This document shows positions 15,264 to 24,456 of a DNA stretch of 42,572 bases, piece after piece. The notes below the pieces were generated by a model. It saw nothing but the letters and a program-made list of their open reading frames with translations, had not been told where the DNA came from and made no database searches. Origin of the DNA: Bacteroidales bacterium (GTDB lineage: Bacteria > Bacteroidota > Bacteroidia > Bacteroidales > UBA932); NCBI GenBank assembly GCA_017627955.1, contig JAGAFU010000014.1:1-42572 (forward strand), written 5' to 3'. A program made the translations under genes and the position numbers. Position 1 is the stretch's first letter. The number at the start of each line of letters is the position of its first letter.

Positions 15264-16553
15264 TTATTTTATGACAGATTCATATACTTTTTTCATCTTG
15301 GCCGCCGCATGGTTCCACTTGAGGCGGTTAACTTCCTCATAACCTTCCTTGGCCGCGAAATCAGCCAGGGCAGGGTAATTCAGGAGGGCGTAGATGTCGT
15401 CCGCCATCGCGTCGACATCCCAGAAGTCCACCTTGAAGGCGTACTTCAAGACCTCCGCGGCTCCGGATTGGTTGGAGATGATCGAAGGGACGTTGCTTCG
15501 CATGGCCTCCAGCGGGGAAATCCCGAAAGGCTCAGAGACCGAAGGCATGATGTAGACATCCGAGAGGGCGAACATCTTCTGGACATCGGTCCCCCTAAGG
15601 AATCCGGTGAAATGGAAACGGTCGGATATTCCCAGACGGGCGGCGTGGCGGATACAGCGGTTCATCATGTCACCGCTTCCGGCCATCACGAAACGCACTC
15701 CCGTGGTCCTCTTCAAGACCTTGGCGGCCGCCTCTATGAAATATTCCGGTCCCTTCTGGAAGGTGATCCTGCCGAGGAAGGTCACGACTTTGTCCTTCAC
15801 TCCCCTCTCGACATGTAGGTTCTCACGACCGCTGAAATCAACGGCGTTATGGACGGTCACGACCTTGTCCGGGGATATTCCGTACTTATTGATGACTATG
15901 TTTCTGGTCAAGTCACTCACGGCCATTACCTTGTCGGCCGCCTCCATGCCTCTCTTCTCGATGTTGAATACCCTGGAGTCGATCATGTCCTCGGTGCCAC
16001 GGTCGAAAGACGTGGCATGTACATGCACGACAAGAGGCTTGCCGGTGAGCTCCTTGGCGGCGATACCGGCAAGGTAGGTGAGCCAGTCATGGGCGTGGAT
16101 AACGTCGAACTCATCCTGATGCTCGACGGCGATCGTGCCGCCTACCATGGCGTAACGGGCGACCTCCTCAAGAAGGTTTGAACCGTACTTGCCGGAGAAA
16201 CGGTACTTGGTCCCGTAGATGCTGTCCGTGGAGACCTCACGATGCTTTTTCTCAGCCTCGACCAGCTCGTAGAACTCGTCGGGATTAGTGTAAGGAATCA
16301 TGTTGGACCCGACCCTGACGAAGCGGACCTTGTCCAGGAACTCGTCGACGGAAGAGGCCACCGACATGACTCTCACGTCGCTGGCGTTGATGATCGTGGC
16401 GACGCTCCCGTCCTCGTCTCCCGAAGCTGAAGGCATCACGAAGAGTGTCTCGACTCCGTTCTCGGCGAGCCCTTTGACAATGCCATAGCAGGCTGTGCCC
16501 AGCCCACCGGCGATGTGGGGAGGAAACTCCCACCCGAACATAAGAACTCTCAT
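15264..16553 (-). CDS. GT4 glycosyltransferase, glycogen synthase-like
   Basis: The 429-residue protein has the two Rossmann-like domains of GT-B enzymes. The N-terminal glycine-rich loop is MFGWEFPPHIAGGLGTACYGI and the C-terminal domain starts around VVTFLGRITFQKGPEYFIEAA (about 258-278). The retaining-transferase E-x7-E motif is in EPFGISPLEAM (about 358-368). GT4 members in this operon context are expected to act on alpha-glucan, for example as an ADP- or UDP-glucose dependent glucosyltransferase or primer-forming enzyme. Since the GT3 domain downstream can also elongate glycogen, this protein may start chains or make a related maltosyl donor; which one cannot be read from sequence. It sits three bases after the GH133 gene. 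Confidence 0.88.
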   Translation of the reverse strand: MRVLMFGWEFPPHIAGGLGTACYGIVKGLAENGVETLFVMPSASGDEDGSVATIINASDVRVMSVASSVDEFLDKVRFVRVGSNMIPYTNPDEFYELVEAEKKHREVSTDSIYGTKYRFSGKYGSNLLEEVARYAMVGGTIAVEHQDEFDVIHAHDWLTYLAGIAAKELTGKPLVVHVHATSFDRGTEDMIDSRVFNIEKRGMEAADKVMAVSDLTRNIVINKYGISPDKVVTVHNAVDFSGRENLHVERGVKDKVVTFLGRITFQKGPEYFIEAAAKVLKRTTGVRFVMAGSGDMMNRCIRHAARLGISDRFHFTGFLRGTDVQKMFALSDVYIMPSVSEPFGISPLEAMRSNVPSIISNQSGAAEVLKYAFKVDFWDVDAMADDIYALLNYPALADFAAKEGYEEVNRLKWNHAAAKMKKVYESVIK

Positions 16554-16556
16554 GGA

Positions 16557-18494
16557 CTATTCCTCCTTGAATTTATTGATAGCGTAATCGGCGATAAGCA
16601 GCGCTGAAGTGCTGAGCGCCGACGAGATAGCCCCGTGCGGCTCATGGGGCGGATCACCGTCATAAAGCTCAGAGAAGGCTCCGACGCCGTGCTTGTTGAG
16701 ATCCTGGTAGAATCCCTCGACCAGCCATTCGGCCTTCTTGACGAACGAAGGACCCTTGAACCTGAATCCCACCCAGATGTAAGGGGCGAGAAGGAAAACC
16801 CTGGTGCTGCCACCGTGATAGGCAAGGTCCCTCTCGTGCTGGGATCCCTCATAGACACCTTTATAATCCACGCTTCTCGGAGAAAGGGTGCGGATTCCGC
16901 GCCTTGTGACAAGCTCATTCTCAATGACATGAAGCACCGAGCTGGCAACCTCTGGCTCAACGGGCATGTCCTCCTCGAGCAAAGCGTAAATCATGTTGGG
17001 GCGCACTTCGAGATGCTGCCCGGCATTATCAACATAATCGGCCAGGTAACCGGCCCTTGCGTTCCAGAAAGTCGGCTGGTAATTCTCCTTGACCAAAGCC
17101 TTGATCCTGGACCACTCCTTGACAAAAGCGCCGTCAGGATCCCCGTACTTGGTTTCCATGTCCAGGGCAAAAGCGATCGAATGATACCACAAAGCGTTGG
17201 TTTCCACTTGATAGCCAGCTCTTTCCGTGACAGGTCTCCCGTCTATGTAAGCGTTCATCCAAGACAAGGCCCAGCCCTCAAGCTGTGCCCAGAGCAGGCC
17301 ATTGGGCTGCATGGCCACCTCCGCCCTGTGACCGGGCAGATAGCTTTCCAATATTCCTTTGACGACAGAACCGTATTTGGCCCAGACTTGCCGGGGATCA
17401 GCCCCGAAGCTGACATATTGCCTTAGAGCTCCCGCGAGTCTCAAGGGAGCCTCGACCTGGGTTGTCCTGTGGAAGAGCCTCTCCTGCTCGTCGGCGATCA
17501 GGTTGTCAAGGATCTCCTCGAAAGAAGCCTTGTCACCCGTGGCGAACAAGGTAAGTCCCGGAGCGGCCATCAGCGTTTCCCTCAACAGGCCGGTGTACAT
17601 CCATGAGAAACCGGCAGTCACCTTCTTTTCCCCGTTCCTGTCCTGGATCAGCAGATCGGCGCAGTGGACAAGCTGGTCGTGGAAAGAGGTGATCTCGGGA
17701 GCCTTGGCGACCAGGGCATCAAAATGGCGCTTGAGTCCGGCCGGATTCACTTCGGCGACCGAGGCGGAGAACACGATGGCGTCCCCTTCCTTCATGTCGA
17801 CCTCAAAATGTCCGGGCACGTAAAGATCCTCCCGGCAGTCGAATCCGCGCCTGTACTCGTCGGAATATGTCACACCCTTGTACCAGCAAGGAGTGGAGAT
17901 GAAAGCCACCCCCTTGGTGTTGAACTGTACATTCAGGTCAGGGAAGCCGTCGTAGAGGTTCCACGCCATGCCGTTGGGGACCTCCCATCCTTGCTGCCTC
18001 GCGGACGGGTTCTCATTTGTCAAGGCATGAATATCCCTGAAAGCGAGGAAAGGAGTCAGGAGGAGCCTGACCTTCGCCGGGGCGTTGAGCAGGTCGTAGC
18101 GGACCATGACCTGGTCCGCGTCCGGGACGAGAAGGATGGTCTTGGTCAGCACCATGCCTCCAACCTTGTAGGTGATCTTCGGCACCGGATCGGCCTCGAA
18201 ATCGATGATGTATTTGTGCCCTCTGGGCTCGTAGATGTCGCCGTAGCAGTGGATACCGAGGTTGAACTGCTTTCCGTTCAGCACTAGGCTCTCGTCCATG
18301 GAGGAGAGAAGCAGATGCTTCCTGCCCCCGAACTTGTCCACCGGTACCGCCAGTAGACCGTGGTAACGCCTTGTGTTGCAAGTGACAATCGAAGTGTTGC
18401 AATAGGCTCCGGTCTTGTTGGCGCTGATAATCTCCCTCTTGAGTGAATACGAGAGATTGACCAGCTCCGACTTGTTGAATTTCAGAAAAGCCAT
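16557..18494 (-). CDS. Glycogen debranching enzyme (amylo-alpha-1,6-glucosidase, GH133)
   Basis: The 645-residue protein begins with a typical GDE N-terminal domain, TNTRRYHGLL-like motif included (here CNTRRYHGLLAVPV at about residues 40-53), and then beta-rich segments up to about 250. The C-terminal (alpha/alpha)6 catalytic domain occupies about 290-640 and contains AGFSWMYTGLLRETLMAAPGL, NGLLWAQLEGWALSWMNAYIDG, ALWYHSIAF and HGAISSALSTSALL. The family removes alpha-1,6-linked glucose at branch points left after phosphorylase action. It has no signal peptide and is cytoplasmic. It follows the branching enzyme by 19 bases in the operon. Length and motifs match the family, and I see no missing region. 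Confidence 0.93.
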   Translation of the reverse strand: MAFLKFNKSELVNLSYSLKREIISANKTGAYCNTSIVTCNTRRYHGLLAVPVDKFGGRKHLLLSSMDESLVLNGKQFNLGIHCYGDIYEPRGHKYIIDFEADPVPKITYKVGGMVLTKTILLVPDADQVMVRYDLLNAPAKVRLLLTPFLAFRDIHALTNENPSARQQGWEVPNGMAWNLYDGFPDLNVQFNTKGVAFISTPCWYKGVTYSDEYRRGFDCREDLYVPGHFEVDMKEGDAIVFSASVAEVNPAGLKRHFDALVAKAPEITSFHDQLVHCADLLIQDRNGEKKVTAGFSWMYTGLLRETLMAAPGLTLFATGDKASFEEILDNLIADEQERLFHRTTQVEAPLRLAGALRQYVSFGADPRQVWAKYGSVVKGILESYLPGHRAEVAMQPNGLLWAQLEGWALSWMNAYIDGRPVTERAGYQVETNALWYHSIAFALDMETKYGDPDGAFVKEWSRIKALVKENYQPTFWNARAGYLADYVDNAGQHLEVRPNMIYALLEEDMPVEPEVASSVLHVIENELVTRRGIRTLSPRSVDYKGVYEGSQHERDLAYHGGSTRVFLLAPYIWVGFRFKGPSFVKKAEWLVEGFYQDLNKHGVGAFSELYDGDPPHEPHGAISSALSTSALLIADYAINKFKEE

Positions 18495-18513
18495 AATCTG
18501 TTTACTTTTTCTT

Positions 18514-20493
18514 CTAATCTTCTTTTCTCAGCACGAGCGCGCATCGGCTCGGCAAATAAAGCCTTAGGAGCCCGTCTATGGTGAAGTGGATGGAATCCGC
18601 GGCCAGCCGCGAGAACCCGTCGAACCTCTCCTCGTCGGAATCCAGGACTTTCACATACTTTCCCCCAGGGGCCTCAAAGCCATAATCGGCGAACGATTCC
18701 ACCGGGTTGAAACTGACCGCGAAGATAAGATTTTTACGCTTGAATATCAAGATTTTCTTTTCCTCATCAGCCCTCAAAAGCTCCGGCTTGGAAGACAGTA
18801 TCCCATACTTTCTGGCAAGACCGATCATGGCCTTGTCAAACTCCCTCAGGCAGCCGTACCGGAGGGAATCATTGTCCGACAAGGACCAGAGCCTCCTCGC
18901 ATGGTCAAAGCTCCATCCGTTACCCTCCCTCGGGAAATCGATCCACTCGGGATGGCCGAACTCGTTGCCCATGAAATTGAGGTAACCGTTCCCGGCAGTG
19001 CCCAGGGTGGCGAGACGGATCAGCTTGTGGAGAGCTATTCCCCTGTCAACCAGGAGGTTCTTGGATCCTTTCTCCATCGAGAAATACATTTCCTTGTCGA
19101 TCAGGCGGAATATTATCGTCTTGTCGCCGACGAGGGCCTGGTCGTGGCACTCGGCGTAACTGATGGTCTTCTCGTCGGAGCGCTTGTTGGTGAGCTCGTA
19201 CCAAATCTCCCCGGGACTCCACTGCTCGTCAGTTCTCTCTTTTATCCACTTGATCCAATGGTCGGCGATTCCCATGGCCATCCTGAAATCAAAGCCGACT
19301 CCTCCGGCGGCGAAAGGCGCGGCCAATCCGGCCATTCCGCTGACATCCTCAGCGATAGTGATCGCCGAGGGTTTTATCTCCCGGATGAGCATGTTCGCCA
19401 GGGCCAGATAAGTCACCGCGTTCTCATCCACCCCGGAGTCGAAATACAGCTTGTAGTCCCCGAAATCCTTGCCGAGCCCGTGGTCCCAATAGATCATGCT
19501 GGTGACCCCGTCGAAGCGGAAACCGTCGAGGTGATATTCCTCAAGCCAGAACTTGCAGTTCGACAGCAGGAACCTGACAACCTCATCCTTCCCGTAGTCA
19601 AAGCAGCGGGAACCCCAGGCCGGATGATGGCCTTGAGGCCCTTGATAGAAATACAGGTCGTCACGTCCGTCGAACAGGCCGAGCCCTTCCGCCTCGTTGT
19701 CCACGCTGTGGGAGTGGACAATGTCCATCACGACAGCTATTCCCATTCCATGCGCGGCGTCGACAAGGGCTTTGAATTCCTCCGGAGTACCGAACCTGGA
19801 GCTCAAAGCGAAGAAATTCGACACCTGGTAGCCGAAAGAGCCGTAATACGGGTGCTCCTGGAGAGCCATTATCTGGATCGTGTCGTACCCCAGATCTTTG
19901 ACCCGAGGCAGGACATCCCTACGGAACTCACTGAAAGTGGATACTTTAGGCTCCTCTGAACTCATCCCTATGTGACACTCGTAGATCAGCGGATGAGGCC
20001 GACGCAACACTTTGTCATGTTTCCACTCGTAGGGCTCCGCCGGATCCCAGACCTGGGCGCAGAAAACCTTGGTCTGAGGGTCCTGGACAAGCCTCCGGCA
20101 ATATGCGGGGATCCTTTCGCCCCCGCCTCCGGGCCACTCGACGAACAGCTTGTACAAGTCGCCGTGACTGAGGAAAAGCCCGTCAAGACGCAGTTCCCAG
20201 TTACCTTCCCCCGCCACTTTGAACTCGTATGCGGAGGTTCGTTTCCAATTGTTGAAATCCCCGACAAGGTAGATCCTCGAAGCGTTAGGGGCCCATTCCC
20301 TGATCACCCACGACCCGTCGGCTTCTTTGTGGAGCCCGTAGTACAGATGGTTGTTGATCCCGGAAGACAGGCTGCCGCCAGATGGGACAATCTTGTCCCG
20401 GGCAGCGAGAATCCGCTCGTGGCGGGCCTCTATGGCGTCCTTGTACGGCTCAAGCCAAGGGTCCGTCTGATATATTTTCTTGATTTTACTCAT
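18514..20493 (-). CDS. glgB: 1,4-alpha-glucan branching enzyme (GH13, eukaryote-like type)
   Basis: The first gene of the glycogen operon encodes 659 residues. An N-terminal CBM48 domain (about 55-140, WVIREWAPNASRIYLVGDFNNW) is followed by a GH13 barrel. Catalytic elements seen are FRFDGVTSM (nucleophile Asp), TIAEDVSGM (acid/base Glu) and ECHDQALVGD (third Asp), with the branching-enzyme feature NEFGHPEWIDFPREGNGWS. The C-terminal beta domain ends with LYLPSRCALVL. The sequence is nearer the eukaryotic GBE1 type than E. coli GlgB. It cuts alpha-1,4 chains and reattaches them as alpha-1,6 branches. Its start lies 64 bases from that of the divergent porin gene; the minus-strand sequence there has TATATTTT, one base from a -7 box. 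Confidence 0.95.
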   Translation of the reverse strand: MSKIKKIYQTDPWLEPYKDAIEARHERILAARDKIVPSGGSLSSGINNHLYYGLHKEADGSWVIREWAPNASRIYLVGDFNNWKRTSAYEFKVAGEGNWELRLDGLFLSHGDLYKLFVEWPGGGGERIPAYCRRLVQDPQTKVFCAQVWDPAEPYEWKHDKVLRRPHPLIYECHIGMSSEEPKVSTFSEFRRDVLPRVKDLGYDTIQIMALQEHPYYGSFGYQVSNFFALSSRFGTPEEFKALVDAAHGMGIAVVMDIVHSHSVDNEAEGLGLFDGRDDLYFYQGPQGHHPAWGSRCFDYGKDEVVRFLLSNCKFWLEEYHLDGFRFDGVTSMIYWDHGLGKDFGDYKLYFDSGVDENAVTYLALANMLIREIKPSAITIAEDVSGMAGLAAPFAAGGVGFDFRMAMGIADHWIKWIKERTDEQWSPGEIWYELTNKRSDEKTISYAECHDQALVGDKTIIFRLIDKEMYFSMEKGSKNLLVDRGIALHKLIRLATLGTAGNGYLNFMGNEFGHPEWIDFPREGNGWSFDHARRLWSLSDNDSLRYGCLREFDKAMIGLARKYGILSSKPELLRADEEKKILIFKRKNLIFAVSFNPVESFADYGFEAPGGKYVKVLDSDEERFDGFSRLAADSIHFTIDGLLRLYLPSRCALVLRKED

Positions 20494-20557
20494 AGCTTTA
20501 CAATATACGAAAAATATACGTCAGGTTGTCCTCTCGGCTCGGGATTTGTTGAAAAGG

Positions 20558-23347
20558 ATGAAAAAGATTAAATTTGTGGAATTATTGTCTTTGCCTTCAC
20601 GCATGAGAGATGCCTTGAGAAGAATCTGGTTCCCGCTGCTTGTGGTGTGTGTCATATCACTCCACGCTATCGGCATGGGCAACCGTCCGGCGACCGGTGA
20701 TCCCGGTTACGCCATCGTGACCGCGGAGAAGCCCCAAGGACCTGACACCATCAAGTACCGGAACATATTCATTAAAGGGACTTCCGGGAAGATCTCGGAA
20801 TACGACACCTCGACTTTCCTTGAGCTGTTCGACACGATCCCGGCCATCACGGCGAGGGACACGATATTCCCCCCGGACTCATTGAAGGAAACAGACCCCT
20901 TCCGGTACAAATACTATGTCGCGATCATCGATTCACTCATCCACAGCATAGTTGTCGACTCCCTCAAGCAGGCTGGAGACTCAATCGACTGGCCGAGAGT
21001 CGACTCCCTATTCAGCATCGAGCAGGTGATCCGCAAGAAGGCCGCTTTCGACGCGTGGTATGCCTCCCTGTCCAAGGCCGACAAGAAGAAATACGACGTG
21101 GAGCAGAAGGAAAAGCTCAAGAGACATCTGGCGGACAGTGTCCAGACAGTCAAAGACAGCCTCACCGCGATCAAGGACAGCATCCGGCAGAGCACGCCGA
21201 GGATCCTGGAGACCTTCGCGGTGCCGGACTCCTTGCTCTACAAGCGCATCATCCAGTGGACTCATGAGCGGGAATTCCACAAGATGGACATCCAGATCCC
21301 CGACACGTCCGCGAATTTCCGGTTCCATGATTATCCCTTCTTCAGGAAAGACGTCAACGCGACCTGGCTCGGAGTCGCCGGTTCCGCCGTCCAGTATTAC
21401 GACTATTTCAACAGGAACAGTCAGAACGGAGTCTTTTTCTATGAGCCCTTCGAGTCGTGGACCTATTCCGCCAAGACCCTTCCGTTCTACAACACCAAGA
21501 CCGCCTACACGGAGCTTTCCTACACCGGAACCCTTTTCGCCAACACCCAGAAAGCGTCCGACAACCTCCACATCCTGACAAGCCAGAACATATTCCCGGA
21601 ACTGAACTATACCCTCGAGTATAACCGTTTCGGCGGCAACGGGATCATGGAAAATGAGAAAACGGCCAACAAGACTCTTTCTCTATCAGTCAATTACACC
21701 GGCAAGAAATATCTCCTGCACGCCGGCTACATCAATAACAGGATCATCCGGAATGAGAACGGCGGTACCACCGACAACAGCATGGTCAGGGACACCACGC
21801 TCGATGCCCGCGAGTATCCGGTCCACCTCTCCCAGGCCAGCAGCAAACTTCTCAGGAAGACAGTCTTCCTTGACCAGCAATACCGTATTCCTTTCACCTT
21901 CATCAACACCATGAAGGAAAAGAAATGGGAAAAGGCCTACAGGGAAAGGATCATCGCTTCCGGAGACACGATGATGATCGCTTCCATAGACAGCCTTGTC
22001 GAGCTCGCGGCCGCCGAAAGGGCCGCTGCCGACACCCTTGACCCGGACGACATCACCACCGCCTTCATCGGACACAGCTCTGAATATTCGGTGTTCCGCA
22101 AGCGCTACGAGGACCAGATTTCCAGCAGCGATCAGATTGCCAGGCAGTTCTACAGCAACACTTTCCTTTACAATCCCACGAATTCTTATGATTCCGTCAG
22201 GGTATCCAAACTGGAGAACAGAGTGTTCATCAGACTGCAGCCCTGGGCCGACGACGCTGTCGTCTCCAAGCTGAACGGAGGTCTCGGCAACAGGATCACC
22301 AACTGGTACGATTTCGATCCGACTTTCCTCAAGGGCAGCGCCAACACGATCTGGAACTCCACCTTCGCCTACGCCGGAGTCGAGGGACAGATCCGGGACT
22401 TCATCCATTGGGATGCCACCGGAGACTATGTATTCCTGGGCAGCGAGATGAACGACATGTCCCTGAAAGCCAACGCTTCCCTGACAGCTTATCCATTCCG
22501 CAGGGCCAAGAAGAGTCCAGTGAGATTCGCCGCCCATTTCGAGACTTCGCTCAAGGAGCCGGAACACTACCACAACCACTTCTTCTCGAACCACTACAAG
22601 TGGGACAACGACTTCCGGAAGATCTCGACCACGAAGTTGAAGGCTACCCTCGACATTCCGAGGTACAAAGTCAGGGCGGAGCTGGGGTATGCCCTGCTCG
22701 ACGGTAATATCTATTTCGACTCCCTGGCGGTGGTCCGGCAGAACCCCACCCCGATGAGCGTTCTAAGCGCCCGACTTGACAAGAATTTCGCGTTCGGGCC
22801 CCTCCACCTTGACAACAGGATCCTGTTCCAGGTCTCATCCAACCAGGATGTCGTCCCGGTGCCGACACTCGCGGCCAATTCCCGAGTCTACTTCCAATTC
22901 GACATTTCTGGAGGCACCTTGCAGCTTCAGCTTGGAGGCGATGTCTGGTACAACACCAAGTACTACTCCCCTGCCTGGAACCCGGCTGTAGGCGTGTTCT
23001 ACAACCAAAGGAAGGAGCAGTACACAAACGGCCCTTACATCGACGCGTTTGTCAACGCCCAGTGGAAGAGGGCCTGCATATTCGTGAAACTCGAGAACGC
23101 CGGACAGGGATGGCCAATGGAGAAATTTGACTACTTCAGCGCCCACAACTACATCCGTACCCAAAGGGCCATCAAGTTCGGAGTCTACTGGCCGTTCTAT
23201 CTCCAGTCCGGAGAGAACAAGAAGGTCTCTGCCGGATCCGGACTCTCGTCAGGTGGCGGTAATGGCGGCAGCAACGGAGGTGGTGGCGGAAGCTCAAGAA
23301 GTAGCTCAAGAAGCAGTTCCAGAGGTGGTTCAAGAGGCTTGAGATAA
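20558..23347 (+). CDS. Putative porin (Bacteroidota outer-membrane beta-barrel) with Gly/Ser/Arg-rich tail
   Basis: The 929-residue protein has a hydrophobic N-terminal segment (IWFPLLVVCVISLHAIG) that probably serves as signal peptide after a basic stretch. A charged region rich in Asp/Lys (about 60-215) with repeated SIDSL/DSLK elements follows. The remainder consists of alternating aromatic strands such as FHDYPFFRKDVNATWLG, TELSYTGTLFANTQ, LNYTLEYNRFGGNG and YLLHAGYINNR, typical of the putative_porin family. It should form a large outer-membrane channel. I chose the ATG at 20558, preceded by gaaaagg, instead of one at 20480 that would overlap glgB; an ATG at 20603 is also possible. The last 40 or so residues are Gly/Ser then Ser/Arg repeats, odd after a barrel. 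Confidence 0.82.
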   Translation: MKKIKFVELLSLPSRMRDALRRIWFPLLVVCVISLHAIGMGNRPATGDPGYAIVTAEKPQGPDTIKYRNIFIKGTSGKISEYDTSTFLELFDTIPAITARDTIFPPDSLKETDPFRYKYYVAIIDSLIHSIVVDSLKQAGDSIDWPRVDSLFSIEQVIRKKAAFDAWYASLSKADKKKYDVEQKEKLKRHLADSVQTVKDSLTAIKDSIRQSTPRILETFAVPDSLLYKRIIQWTHEREFHKMDIQIPDTSANFRFHDYPFFRKDVNATWLGVAGSAVQYYDYFNRNSQNGVFFYEPFESWTYSAKTLPFYNTKTAYTELSYTGTLFANTQKASDNLHILTSQNIFPELNYTLEYNRFGGNGIMENEKTANKTLSLSVNYTGKKYLLHAGYINNRIIRNENGGTTDNSMVRDTTLDAREYPVHLSQASSKLLRKTVFLDQQYRIPFTFINTMKEKKWEKAYRERIIASGDTMMIASIDSLVELAAAERAAADTLDPDDITTAFIGHSSEYSVFRKRYEDQISSSDQIARQFYSNTFLYNPTNSYDSVRVSKLENRVFIRLQPWADDAVVSKLNGGLGNRITNWYDFDPTFLKGSANTIWNSTFAYAGVEGQIRDFIHWDATGDYVFLGSEMNDMSLKANASLTAYPFRRAKKSPVRFAAHFETSLKEPEHYHNHFFSNHYKWDNDFRKISTTKLKATLDIPRYKVRAELGYALLDGNIYFDSLAVVRQNPTPMSVLSARLDKNFAFGPLHLDNRILFQVSSNQDVVPVPTLAANSRVYFQFDISGGTLQLQLGGDVWYNTKYYSPAWNPAVGVFYNQRKEQYTNGPYIDAFVNAQWKRACIFVKLENAGQGWPMEKFDYFSAHNYIRTQRAIKFGVYWPFYLQSGENKKVSAGSGLSSGGGNGGSNGGGGGSSRSSSRSSSRGGSRGLR

Positions 23348-24456
23348 TGAGCCTTTTGAGAAAAACCTTGACTAGCCTACTGATGCTGGTATTGTTTCCC
23401 TTCTCCGGGAACAAGATTCACCACCATGATGACAAATCTTCTTTCAAGGGCGTATCCCCGGTATTACGGTGCGTCATGGACTTGAGGGAAGAGGGTGAAG
23501 CGACCGCTTTTTTCTCACCGGGAATCAATTACGACATGCTGGCTCATTTCGGGAAAAGCCACAACGACTCGACAGCCATCCTTCCGGCAGAAGACAACGC
23601 CAACTACTTTGATTCTCTCGCTAACGGCTCCGTAGACATCCTGCTCATTCCTTCCTCCTCTTTCCGGGACACTATTTCCGGGATCTCGGGCATGACACTC
23701 CTCGACACATCCATGACATGGGTCATGAGAACCGACCGGAAGAAAAGCCGGGAGCTGGTCCGCTGGTTTGTACGCTTCCGGGGTTCGAATGACTACCAAG
23801 ACTTGATCAGAAGATTCTCAACTTGTTACTCCCCAGGCAGAAATAGCTGGAACTCAAGAACATGCCCCATCAGTCCTTACGATGGAATCCTCAAAAGAGA
23901 GGCCAGGACATTGGGGTGGGACTGGAGACTGCTCGCGGCTCTCGCCTGGAGCGAGTCGAAATTCCAGATACAAGCCCGCTCACCCAAAGGAGCACTTGGA
24001 ATAATGCAAATGATGCCGGTAACGGCAAACCGTTTCGGGGTGACCAACATCCTTGACCCGGAGCAGAACATCACGGCCGGAGTAAAGTACCTTTCTTTCC
24101 TTAAAAAGATGCTGGAGAGGTACACGGAGGATCCTGAAGTCCTGACATGGCTCACGATCGCGGCCTACAACAGCGGCGGAGGCAGGGCCCTTCAAGACTT
24201 GGAAGGCCAGGAAAGGAACAAGGCGGCCGACTCTTACGCCAGAACCGTCCTTAACCAATACGCAATCTTCGGTGGAAGCCTGCCCGACAACCTACTGGGC
24301 CCTGACAGTCTGGGCCGGATCGACCCTGGAGATGAACAGGCAGGGGATCAGGAGCAGGAGCATGATGACAATGAAGGAGATGACATCAGCGAAGATAATC
24401 ATGGGAATGTTCAGGTGGATGGGCACGAAGGAGACGAAATAATTCTCGGGATTTAG
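23347..24456 (+). CDS. Lytic transglycosylase (SLT family, MltF-like) with an acidic tail
   Basis: The 369-residue protein has an N-terminal signal-like segment (about 5-20) and a solute-binding-like region (about 50-160, including GSVDILLIPSSSF and a DTSMTWVMR stretch). A transglycosylase domain follows at about 185-310: the catalytic glutamate is E203 in AWSESKF, followed by SPKGALGIMQMMP and AAYNSGGG. The family cleaves peptidoglycan to 1,6-anhydromuropeptides in the periplasm. The layout resembles MltF. The gene begins on the last base of the porin stop codon region. Its final 54 residues (about 316-369) are strongly acidic (Asp/Glu/Gln/Asn) and overlap, antisense, the last codons of the ABC permease gene; the domain itself ends before that, so an ancestral stop was probably lost. 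Confidence 0.88.
   Translation: MSLLRKTLTSLLMLVLFPFSGNKIHHHDDKSSFKGVSPVLRCVMDLREEGEATAFFSPGINYDMLAHFGKSHNDSTAILPAEDNANYFDSLANGSVDILLIPSSSFRDTISGISGMTLLDTSMTWVMRTDRKKSRELVRWFVRFRGSNDYQDLIRRFSTCYSPGRNSWNSRTCPISPYDGILKREARTLGWDWRLLAALAWSESKFQIQARSPKGALGIMQMMPVTANRFGVTNILDPEQNITAGVKYLSFLKKMLERYTEDPEVLTWLTIAAYNSGGGRALQDLEGQERNKAADSYARTVLNQYAIFGGSLPDNLLGPDSLGRIDPGDEQAGDQEQEHDDNEGDDISEDNHGNVQVDGHEGDEIILGI

Noticed and set aside
18586-19959. 457-codon plus-strand open frame opposite glgB
   Set aside because: Same reason: it mirrors the branching-enzyme codons and shows no protein-family features.
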